64,000 bases of DNA, taken from Flammeovirga aprica JL-4 (GTDB lineage: Bacteria; Bacteroidota; Bacteroidia; Cytophagales; Flammeovirgaceae). Both the position numbers and the translations under genes were made by a program. Each line of letters opens with the position of its first letter. Position 1 is the first letter of the stretch. This document shows positions 16,801 through 24,841 of this stretch, one piece after another. The stretch is taken from contig NZ_JABANE010000041.1 in NCBI RefSeq assembly GCF_012844305.1, forward strand, positions 1-64,000, read 5' to 3'. The notes beneath the pieces were generated by a model that ran no database searches, was not told where the DNA came from, and saw nothing but the letters and a program-made list of their open reading frames with translations.

Positions 16801-18042
16801 ATGAAAAGCAAACCAATCCTAGCCGGAAGTGCTGGTGTTATAGTGTTAATCCTATCGTATTTTTTCTTTTTTAATGAATCTTCAGAAGAAGTATTACTGA
16901 CAAAAGCAAGGTTTGGAGACCTGCATATCAACGTTTCCACTACGGGTGAACTTGAAGCTAAAAACTTCGTGGAAATTCAAGGGCCTATGAAAATGCAACA
17001 AGCCGGAATTTGGGAAACAAAACTCAACTCTTTGGTTCCTGAGGGAACTGTAGTCAAAAAAGGAGATAAAGTAGCTCAATTAGATGCTTCATCTTTGGCT
17101 GACAAACTCACACAACGTCAATCTGACCTTACAAAGGCCGAATCACAATGGGAACAAAATAAATTGGATACGGCACTTCAGCTTAGCCAGGAAAGAGACA
17201 AAATTATCAACCTTGAATTTAGTGTTGAAGAGAAAAAATTAGCATTGGAACAATCTGCTTTTGAACCCCCTGCCACAATCAAGCAAGCAGAAATAGAAGT
17301 ACTAAAAGCAGAAAGAGATTTAGAGCAAACAAAGTCGAATTACAGCGTGAAGCAACAGCAGCTAAGTGCCAAAATGAGGGAAATAACGGCCACTTTAAAT
17401 GAAGCGAAAAGGAAGGTTCAGTTTCTTCAAGATTTGTTTGCAGAGTTTACCATTTTTGCTCCTGAAGAAGGAATGGTGATTTATGCAAAAGACTGGAATG
17501 GCAAGAAAAAGAAAGAGGGATCTACCATCAGAGGATGGGACCCCGTGGTGGCTACTTTGCCCGATTTATCTGTTATGATTTCAAAAACTTATGTCAATGA
17601 AGTCGACATCCGTAAAATTAAACCAGAGCAAAAAGTAATGTTAGGATTGGATGCTTTTCCTGATAAAGCACTGACTGGAAAGGTAACGAAAGTAGCCAAC
17701 GTGGGAGAACAAAAGCCTAACTCTGACGCTAAAGTTTTTGAGGTGATTATTCTTGTCAATGAATCTGACAGCACCCTCCGTCCCTCTATGACCACTTCTA
17801 ATGTAATTCAGACCAATTTTATCGAAAACACATTACTTCTGCCTTTAGAAGCCATCCATGCCGAAGGTGATTCTATCAATTATGTTTATAAAAAAGCAGT
17901 CAGCGGGTTTGAAAAAAGAGAAGTGAAAACAGGTGAAATGAACGATAAAGATATTGAGATTTTAGAAGGACTTTCTCCTGATGATGTGGTGGCATTGTCT
18001 ACACCTACCAACATTTCTAAAGATATTATTTTAATTCAATAA
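16801..18042 (+). CDS. periplasmic adaptor (HlyD/MacA-type membrane fusion protein)
   Basis: This 413-residue adaptor would link an inner-membrane transporter to an outer-membrane channel. It has one N-terminal membrane anchor (residues 7-22), a lipoyl-like half with VPEGTVVKKGDKVAQLDAS, a long coiled-coil hairpin (about residues 100-205, rich in Gln, Glu and Lys), a second lipoyl half (FAPEEGMVIYAKDW) and a beta-barrel domain with RPSMTTSNVI. It lies 3 bp before the permease gene and heads a three-component set. A direct repeat upstream (16715-16738) may be an operator. Confidence 0.85.
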   Translation: MKSKPILAGSAGVIVLILSYFFFFNESSEEVLLTKARFGDLHINVSTTGELEAKNFVEIQGPMKMQQAGIWETKLNSLVPEGTVVKKGDKVAQLDASSLADKLTQRQSDLTKAESQWEQNKLDTALQLSQERDKIINLEFSVEEKKLALEQSAFEPPATIKQAEIEVLKAERDLEQTKSNYSVKQQQLSAKMREITATLNEAKRKVQFLQDLFAEFTIFAPEEGMVIYAKDWNGKKKKEGSTIRGWDPVVATLPDLSVMISKTYVNEVDIRKIKPEQKVMLGLDAFPDKALTGKVTKVANVGEQKPNSDAKVFEVIILVNESDSTLRPSMTTSNVIQTNFIENTLLLPLEAIHAEGDSINYVYKKAVSGFEKREVKTGEMNDKDIEILEGLSPDDVVALSTPTNISKDIILIQ

Positions 18043-18045
18043 GCA

Positions 18046-19380
18046 ATGGACAGAATACTTATCAACCTGTCAATTGCACTTGAAGCCATTTTAGCCAACA
18101 CCGTACGATCCATCTTAACTGCTTTGGGTATCATTTTCGGTGTAAGTGCTGTAATTGCCATGCTTGCCGTTGGTCAAGGGGCACAACAGGAAATTTTGGA
18201 TCAGATGAAACTGGTGGGGGTGAATAATATTGTGATCACTCCAAAAAAAGAGCAATCGGAAGAGAAAATTGCTCAAATGAATCAGGGAGACAAGGAGAAA
18301 TATTCCCCAGGTTTGACAATGCTCGACCTTGAAAATATTAAACATACCATCCCCAACATTCAAAAAGTCAGCCCTGAAATTGAGCTTGAAACATATATTA
18401 TTAAAAATGGTATCAGAAGATCTACAAAATTAATTGGGGTCGAAAATGCCTATTTTGAAATCTATAATCACACCTTATCCTCTGGTACTTTATTTTCTGG
18501 TACTCATTTCAAATTTGGTCAAGCCGTCTGTATTATTGGTCGTGGTATTCAAACCAGATTTTTCAGTAAAGAAGACCCCATTGGGAAACAAATCAAATGT
18601 GGTGGTCAGTGGCTTACAGTTATAGGAGTTTTAAAAGAGAGAAGTTCAGCGTCTAAAAACTTAGAAAAATTGGGGATTAGAAATGCAAATTTGGATGTTT
18701 ATATCCCTCTTCAAACCATGTTGATTCGATATCAGGACAGAGCAAAAGTCACAAAGTCTGATATTCAGCAAGCGGCTAGAGATGAGAATAGAAATAATAA
18801 TGATGAAGAGGAGCAAAAAACAGTCAATTATCATCAATTAGACAAAGTGGTGATTCAGATGTCAGAAAGTAATGAACTTGCACTGGCTTCTGAGGTATTA
18901 CAAAGAATGTTGGCAAGAAGGCATTTGGATAAAATAGATTTTGAAATTTCTATTCCTGAGATGCTTTTAAAACAACAGAGAAGAACCAAAGATATATTCA
19001 ACATCGTCTTAGGTGCTATTGCATCAATCTCACTAATTGTTGGAGGAATTGGAATTATGAATATTATGCTGGCTTCTGTATTGGAAAGAATTAAAGAAAT
19101 TGGATTGAGAATTTCTCTAGGTGCCAAAAAGCACGACATCATTCTTCAATTTCTGTTAGAGGCTGTCTTAATTAGTCTTTCAGGAGGTACAATTGGTGTG
19201 ATACTAGGTATCGTCTTGGCTGTGATGATTTCTAATATAGCCGATATTCCAACGATTGTTTCTTTCTCCTCTGTACTTATTTCATTTGGTGTGGCCACTT
19301 CTATCGGGGTGATCTTTGGTATTTCACCAGCAAGAAAAGCAGCTAATCAAGACCCAATTGAATCTTTGAGATACGAATAA
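18046..19380 (+). CDS. ABC transporter permease, MacB/FtsX family
   Basis: The 444-residue membrane protein has the MacB layout: a first helix after SIALEAILANTVRSILTALG, a large periplasmic MacB_PCD domain (about residues 45-300), and three C-terminal helices with VLERIKEIGLRISLGAKK and PARKAANQDPIESLRYE. It drives efflux by mechanotransmission and needs an ATPase subunit. That ATP-binding domain is neither fused to it nor encoded next to it. It is flanked by the adaptor (3 bp) and the outer-membrane channel (17 bp). Confidence 0.88.
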   Translation: MDRILINLSIALEAILANTVRSILTALGIIFGVSAVIAMLAVGQGAQQEILDQMKLVGVNNIVITPKKEQSEEKIAQMNQGDKEKYSPGLTMLDLENIKHTIPNIQKVSPEIELETYIIKNGIRRSTKLIGVENAYFEIYNHTLSSGTLFSGTHFKFGQAVCIIGRGIQTRFFSKEDPIGKQIKCGGQWLTVIGVLKERSSASKNLEKLGIRNANLDVYIPLQTMLIRYQDRAKVTKSDIQQAARDENRNNNDEEEQKTVNYHQLDKVVIQMSESNELALASEVLQRMLARRHLDKIDFEISIPEMLLKQQRRTKDIFNIVLGAIASISLIVGGIGIMNIMLASVLERIKEIGLRISLGAKKHDIILQFLLEAVLISLSGGTIGVILGIVLAVMISNIADIPTIVSFSSVLISFGVATSIGVIFGISPARKAANQDPIESLRYE

Positions 19381-19397
19381 ACAAACCATTACTTCAA

Positions 19398-20855
19398 ATG
19401 AACTTTAAAAACGCTTTAATATATATACTTCTATTCTTGAACACTCCCCTATTTGCTCAAGAATTGATGTCGCTGGATCAGGTGATCAGTATTGCCAAAG
19501 GGCAGTCCCTTTCTTCTCAGCAAGCAGAAAATAGAAAGGAAAATAATTACTGGGTTTACAAACAATTTAAATCCAATTACCTTCCTCAACTCGTCTTAGA
19601 TGGCTATTTACCTGATTTCAACCGTTCCATCACACCGGTAACACAGCCCGATGGTTCGAATGAATTTAGAGGTGTAAGTATGTCCACTTCTCAACTGAAT
19701 TTAGCTTTACAGCAAAATGTTGGTTTAACCGGCGGTTCAATTTATGTTGGATCAAGTCTACAAAGAATTGATAATTTTGAAGGCTTGAATCAAGGCGTTA
19801 GTTATGCCGGTCAGCCTTTGGTTATTGGTTTCAATCAACCTCTTTTTAATTTCAATCCTTACAAATATGATAAAGTCATTGAGCCTTTGAAATATGAGGA
19901 ATCTCAAAAGAAGTTTTCAGAGGAAATGGAACAAGTGGGATATGATGCAACTGAGTATTATTTCAATTTACTGCTTGCTCAAGTCAACAAAAAGGTAGCT
20001 GAAACTAACCTTTCAAATAATGATACTATCTTCAAAATTGGTCAAGGCCGTTATAACTTGGGTAAGATTGCGGAGAATGAATTACTCCAACTCGAATTAA
20101 GTGTTATTACTTCAGAAAGGAATTTACAGTCTGCCAATCTGGAAGTTGAAAGAGCTACACTAAACCTTTTCACTTTTCTAGGTTTAACTCCTTCTGACAA
20201 TGGTGTAAAACTATCTCTCCCTTCAGAAATCCCAGATATATCGATCAGTTCTGATGTGGCTGTGGCTCAAGCAAAACTCAACAGACAACAATACATTAGT
20301 TTTCATAGAAGAAAATTAGAAGCAGAAAGAGCCGTTGCTCAAGCGAAGGGTGAAACAGGTTTGCAAGTCAATTTAAATGGTCAGTTTGGTTTAACACAGC
20401 AGGCCGGTCAACCTTCAGGTGTATATCAAAACCCGAATGATCAGCAACAGTTTCGTTTGGGCTTCAATATACCTCTTGTTGATTGGGGAAGAAGAAAGTC
20501 AAGAGTAGAAACAGCCCTTTCGAACCAAAGATTGGAAGAAAGTACAATTGCACTGCAAGAGCAACGCTTTACGCAAGAAATCTATATGCTGGCAAGGCAA
20601 ATTCCAATCATCAGAACAAGAGTTCTTTCCACTGAGCGAGCAAAACTGGTTTCTGAGAAGAGTTATGAAATTGCAAGGCAAAGGTACTTGGTCGGTAAAA
20701 TCAGTGTAACAGACTTGAATATTACATTAAGAGACAAAGACAATGCTACTAAGGAGTATTTAGCGGCCTTGAAAGAGTATTGGCTTTCTTTTTATAGATT
20801 AAGAGTTTTCACGCTTTATGATTTCCAGAAGAATGAAAAAATTGGATTAAACTAA
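19398..20855 (+). CDS. TolC-like outer-membrane efflux protein
   Basis: The 485-residue protein has a signal peptide ending near PLFAQ (residue 21) and the two repeated OEP domains of the TolC family, each with long helices. Examples are LLAQVNKKVAETNLSNNDTI and FKIGQGRYNLGKIAENELLQLEL in the first half, and YEIARQRYLVGKISVTDLN in the second. It would form the outer-membrane exit duct for the adaptor and permease encoded just upstream, with which it is co-transcribed (17-bp gap). Confidence 0.88.
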   Translation: MNFKNALIYILLFLNTPLFAQELMSLDQVISIAKGQSLSSQQAENRKENNYWVYKQFKSNYLPQLVLDGYLPDFNRSITPVTQPDGSNEFRGVSMSTSQLNLALQQNVGLTGGSIYVGSSLQRIDNFEGLNQGVSYAGQPLVIGFNQPLFNFNPYKYDKVIEPLKYEESQKKFSEEMEQVGYDATEYYFNLLLAQVNKKVAETNLSNNDTIFKIGQGRYNLGKIAENELLQLELSVITSERNLQSANLEVERATLNLFTFLGLTPSDNGVKLSLPSEIPDISISSDVAVAQAKLNRQQYISFHRRKLEAERAVAQAKGETGLQVNLNGQFGLTQQAGQPSGVYQNPNDQQQFRLGFNIPLVDWGRRKSRVETALSNQRLEESTIALQEQRFTQEIYMLARQIPIIRTRVLSTERAKLVSEKSYEIARQRYLVGKISVTDLNITLRDKDNATKEYLAALKEYWLSFYRLRVFTLYDFQKNEKIGLN

Positions 20856-20921
20856 TTTTGGTCTGCGAATTGATATAGTCATAAGTGATAACTTAATTGA
20901 TCCTATAAAAGATTAAACATA

Positions 20922-21536
20922 ATGAAAAAGATTCACCTTACCTTGGCGGCATTATTCTTCCTTATTTTTTCATGTTCAACAGAACAAACACAAAAGGAAT
21001 CAGGAGAAGAAGAATATGAAGTGGAAGTAGAAGATTTAAGTAAAGTAGATTCTAAAGCATTATATCTTGAAATTGATTCTCTTAAAAAAGAGGCTTTTGC
21101 TTCTGAAGAGTTGAAAATTTCGAAAGCCAAAATGATTGTTCAGATTCTTAATCGCTCCAATGCGAAATTAGATAAAGAGAAAAAGAAAACGGCAAAGTCA
21201 GCTATTTCTAAAGCTTCAAAAGCAAAGTATTCTAACTCTAATTTCAATAATAATGAGGAAGTGATGCAATATGATCAAAGTATCTTAGAAATGATTACCG
21301 CTCTGAATGACCTGATAGACTCAGTGGATGATTTAGATGCTCAGGAAGAAACAGAGATGATGCTTTCAGAAGTTTCTGACGCAAGTGCTAGAGATACATT
21401 TACAAGAGGATATTATAATAACGCGGTCAAAAAATGGAATAAAATGGCCAAGGATCATAAAGATAAATTGGAAAAGGAAAATCCTAAGGTGAAGATTGCT
21501 TCGATGGATTATTTTTATGGGGAGGAGCCTTTGTAG
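20922..21536 (+). CDS. lipoprotein of unknown function, 204 residues
   Basis: I do not recognise a family. The N-terminus is a lipoprotein signal with the lipobox FSC (Cys about 18), followed by a very acidic tract (GEEEYEVEVEDLSKVD). The mature part is helical and rich in Lys, Glu and Ser (KLDKEKKKTAKSAISKASKAK), so it is probably a coiled coil. It may belong to the efflux transcript (66-bp gap), although an isolated -7 box TAATTTTG lies at 20853-20860. A strong terminator follows. Confidence 0.7.
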   Translation: MKKIHLTLAALFFLIFSCSTEQTQKESGEEEYEVEVEDLSKVDSKALYLEIDSLKKEAFASEELKISKAKMIVQILNRSNAKLDKEKKKTAKSAISKASKAKYSNSNFNNNEEVMQYDQSILEMITALNDLIDSVDDLDAQEETEMMLSEVSDASARDTFTRGYYNNAVKKWNKMAKDHKDKLEKENPKVKIASMDYFYGEEPL

Positions 21537-21568
21537 GCAAGAAATAAACCAATTTGGAAAAAAGAATT

Positions 21569-21620
21569 CGGGTAAAATAATTCACCATTAATGCGTTGAA
21601 TCATTTTACCCGTTTTTTTT
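21569..21620 (+). terminator. terminator of the efflux/lipoprotein operon
   Basis: CGGGTAAAATAATTCA (21569-21584) pairs with TGAATCATTTTACCCG (21597-21612) with one mismatch over 16 bp and runs into eight T residues (21613-21620). Confidence 0.85.
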
Positions 21621-23220
21621 ATTCATTCACCTCTGTTACCATAGCTTTTGAATAATAATCTTTTGTCTTCCAAAAACGTAATAAAAAGTCTGTATCGTTG
21701 AGTAATAACCTACCAAACCTAGATTCAAAGAAAGGTAATTGATCCTTGAAATTATCAATACAATACATCACTAACTCGGTAGATATATCAGTTGAATTAC
21801 ACAAAGTAATAATATGTTCTCTAGTCTTTTCAGGGTTAAAAAATGAATTCTCTTTTAATGGAAATGCACTATTAATATCAAAACCCATCTGTATACCCGT
21901 TTTTTCATTAAAGAAAACTAGAGCGCTATCATTGTTTTCCTTTAAACTTGAAGGCAGTGTAATACCTTGATCTATACTGCCCTTATGATTCTCTCTGATT
22001 TTTTCAACTTCTTTTGATGACAATCCTAAGGACTTGTTATAAAACGACATAAAGGAATTTACAAATGGCTCTACCTCCTCAATAGGTAATATTTTAATCA
22101 AAGAGTTCTGATTAAACTCAAGGAAAGCTTTCTTTTGGGAAGCTAGTGTTTTATTATTTCGATCACTATTGATTTTCAAAAAGTCTGTGGCAGATACACT
22201 TTCTAAAGAATTCCTTTCCTTATTGACTAGGTTTACATCAAAACTTTGTATCATGGCTACACCAGAAAACCACCATTCTCCACGCCACTTACATATTCCT
22301 AAATAAAGAATATCATCAACATTATTTAAATCTGTTGCATTGTCATAAGACTCCTTGAGAAGATTAAATTTTTCTCCAGTAGCAATATACTCTAAGTAAA
22401 CATAACGTTCATCCTGTCCTTTATAAAAGAACTGCCCCTCAAGCTTTGGAGAAAGCTCTAAAAAAGATGTGTACAATGGATGTTTTTCACCTAAAACTTT
22501 AGCAGCCCATTCTTTTCCTTTCAATCCTAGTAGCTTTGTAAAAGAAGTATGCAATAGACGATCTCTTTCACTATTCAACAAGTGTAATAAATGAGATTCA
22601 TTCCGATTTTTTTCAAAAATGTCTAACTCTACTTTTTGTTGCTTTAAAGCTGTATCAGGATAGAAAAGGTAAGTTTGGAATAGGATAACATCAATAAACT
22701 CTCGTGATTTATAAAAATCTGATTCAAGCAGAGTATATTTTAACTTCAAAGTCGTATTTTCTGGAGCATATTCCCATGCATCTTCAAACACTTTCATGAC
22801 ATCTTCAGCTATATCTTTTATATAAAAGCTGTTGGGTTCAAATTCGTACGTTTCTTGAACTGCATTGATAAAATACCAAATAAGCACCTCAACATCTTGA
22901 GCATTAATTTCATCTTCATAATAATCCTCTAACTTTTGAAAGAACGGCAGGCATTTTTTATAAAGTAATTCATGCTCATAACGAAACGTACTCCATATAT
23001 TGCTTTCCGAAACCACATCTTCTAGGTAAGAAGTTAAAAAACAAGACATTAACTTTACTTGTTCTGGATCTAAAGCCGTTTCAATAAAATTGAAATGTTC
23101 ACTTTTTTTAATGATTCCTAAAACTTGATTAGAGATTCTAAGGTAAAATAAATCACTAGACTGTTGCTGTTGATAAGGTTTTAATTTTAACCAATCTTTT
23201 ATAAATATTTGTTTCTTCAT
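21619..23220 (-). CDS. DUF3843 family protein
   Basis: The 533-residue cytoplasmic protein opens with KKQIFIKDWLKLKPYQQQQS and DLFYLRISNQVL, the pattern I know from the Bacteroidota family DUF3843, whose function is unknown. No signal peptide or membrane segment is seen, and the first half looks all-helical. ATG 23220 is chosen over a frame opening at 23247 because the family start fits MKKQIF. A -7 box TATCTTTG (minus strand, 23245-23252) lies about 25 nt upstream. It is monocistronic and converges on the efflux operon. Confidence 0.7.
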   Translation of the reverse strand: MKKQIFIKDWLKLKPYQQQQSSDLFYLRISNQVLGIIKKSEHFNFIETALDPEQVKLMSCFLTSYLEDVVSESNIWSTFRYEHELLYKKCLPFFQKLEDYYEDEINAQDVEVLIWYFINAVQETYEFEPNSFYIKDIAEDVMKVFEDAWEYAPENTTLKLKYTLLESDFYKSREFIDVILFQTYLFYPDTALKQQKVELDIFEKNRNESHLLHLLNSERDRLLHTSFTKLLGLKGKEWAAKVLGEKHPLYTSFLELSPKLEGQFFYKGQDERYVYLEYIATGEKFNLLKESYDNATDLNNVDDILYLGICKWRGEWWFSGVAMIQSFDVNLVNKERNSLESVSATDFLKINSDRNNKTLASQKKAFLEFNQNSLIKILPIEEVEPFVNSFMSFYNKSLGLSSKEVEKIRENHKGSIDQGITLPSSLKENNDSALVFFNEKTGIQMGFDINSAFPLKENSFFNPEKTREHIITLCNSTDISTELVMYCIDNFKDQLPFFESRFGRLLLNDTDFLLRFWKTKDYYSKAMVTEVNE

Positions 23221-23274
23221 TTGATTGTCATATTTAGTAATAAACAAAGATAATCATGAAAAAGGATCTTCATA

Positions 23275-24486
23275 TTAATTATGCATTGTTGGGAGTAACA
23301 CATTCACATCCCCATCAATATCATCAGGAACTTTTAATCCTAAAATTTTAGCCACTAAAGGATAGATGTGTATATTTTCAAAGGATTCTATCGTTTTCCC
23401 CTTCTGAAAATGATCACCCACAGCATAAAAAACTGCATGCATATTTTTTACTTTGTAAGGGTTATAGCCGTGCATACCGTTGCTGACACTTCCTCTTAGA
23501 TTTCTAAAAGTCATAGGTGGAATAGCTTCACAAATTATTTCAGGTATACGTTGCCCATTAGAAAAATGAAGCCTTTCAGGTACTTCCTCTTTTTTATAAA
23601 CTACAAAACCTTTATTTTCTTGTGCTTTCAAGTCTTGATAAGCTTTTTCAATATCAGCTCCTTTTTTAGGATATAAGAAGTATTGAATTCCACCTCCATT
23701 GACACAAACAAAATCTTTATATCTACCAAGGCTTTCCAAAACAATTGAATTCTCTACATCCACCTGTTGCATACCATGATCCGAAACAATAATCAAATCA
23801 ATAGGATGAGCAGAGGCTTTTACAACTTCATATAGTTTTCCAATTACTTGATCTAAATATTCCACTGCTTCTTTTGTTTCATCCGCATCAGGCCCGAATA
23901 AATGTCCTTGTGTATCTACTAATGAAAAATAAGTAGCGATAAAAGTAGGACGAACGTCATCATCCAATGCTAACCATTTTTCTATTTGGTCTACCCTTTC
24001 AAAATAAGGTGTAGGTTTGTTGTATTTAAAATAATATGAAGGCGTCATCCCTTCTACTCTTGCGTCAGATACCGGCCAATAAAATGTAGCTGATTTCTGC
24101 CCTTGCTGTTCTGCCAGATTCCATAATGGCGTTCCTTTAAACCACGACCCATCTTTTTTTCCAAGCCCAACTTTATAATGTTGTTCCCGCTCAGGATCAT
24201 AAAAATTATTGTGTACCAAACCATTGTTTTGAGGATACATGCCCGTCACAATAGAGTAATGATTGGGAAAAGTTTTGCTAGGATAAGCAGGAATCATAGA
24301 CTTTGCTTTCACTCCATCCTTTGCAATCTTATTCAGATTGGGTGTGTTGTACTTTTCGGAATAATCATATCGAAATCCATCTATAGAAACTAAAATAACG
24401 GTATTTTCTGGCTTCTTCTCCTTCTGATGGATCTGGCAAGAAAAGAAAGTTAGTGGTAGAATTACCAAAAGCAGGTAACGATTCAT
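23275..24486 (-). CDS. alkaline phosphatase superfamily lipoprotein, nucleotide pyrophosphatase/phosphodiesterase (ENPP) type
   Basis: A zinc-dependent phosphodiesterase exported as a lipoprotein. It has 403 residues with lipobox FFSC (Cys about 17). Metal and nucleophile motifs are clear: VILVSIDGFRYDY (first metal-binding Asp), SKTFPNHYSIVTG with the nucleophile Thr, DTQGHLFGPD, SDHGM, and a late histidine in GMHGYNP. The family hydrolyses nucleotide or lysophospholipid phosphodiesters, and the substrate here cannot be told. A good promoter (24524-24553) lies upstream. Confidence 0.88.
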   Translation of the reverse strand: MNRYLLLVILPLTFFSCQIHQKEKKPENTVILVSIDGFRYDYSEKYNTPNLNKIAKDGVKAKSMIPAYPSKTFPNHYSIVTGMYPQNNGLVHNNFYDPEREQHYKVGLGKKDGSWFKGTPLWNLAEQQGQKSATFYWPVSDARVEGMTPSYYFKYNKPTPYFERVDQIEKWLALDDDVRPTFIATYFSLVDTQGHLFGPDADETKEAVEYLDQVIGKLYEVVKASAHPIDLIIVSDHGMQQVDVENSIVLESLGRYKDFVCVNGGGIQYFLYPKKGADIEKAYQDLKAQENKGFVVYKKEEVPERLHFSNGQRIPEIICEAIPPMTFRNLRGSVSNGMHGYNPYKVKNMHAVFYAVGDHFQKGKTIESFENIHIYPLVAKILGLKVPDDIDGDVNVLLPTMHN

Positions 24487-24841
24487 TGTTCTTATTTACA
24501 GAAAGTTATTGATATATAATATACAAAAATAAATCTGATACTGTTGATCACAACCTCTGTTACCTTTTATTATGTAAATCAATTTAAAGTAAAGTTCAAT
24601 TACAGATTCAATCAATTGATTCTCAATAACTGACAATACTTTATCATCTTCAATAGCTCCATTTTATCACCCTTAGATTACTGAATGACACTACACTTAC
24701 TTGTCATATACCTTCAACTAATTTTAGGTCAACAAAAACAAAATAACAATTAATAAATAAATATTTTTAGGCTTGTCTAAATTTTTTACCTAGATTTGCA
24801 ACAACAGATAATTAGTCAAATAGAAAACGAAACAACAAGCC
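24487..24841. other. intergenic region between the divergent ENPP and TonB-receptor genes
   Basis: This 355-bp gap contains the ENPP promoter on the minus strand (24524-24553). On the plus strand a -7 box TAGATTTG lies at 24791-24798, with a TTG only 15 nt upstream, which would put transcription of the receptor gene near 24805. No metal-box palindrome or coding frame was seen. Confidence 0.55.
24524..24553 (-). promoter_or_regulatory. Bacteroidota-type promoter for the ENPP lipoprotein
   Basis: On the minus strand TTG (complement of 24551-24553), a 19-nt spacer and TATTTTTG (complement of 24524-24531) match the TTG/TAnnTTTG consensus. The predicted start is near 24518, about 32 nt before the ATG. 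Confidence 0.55.
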
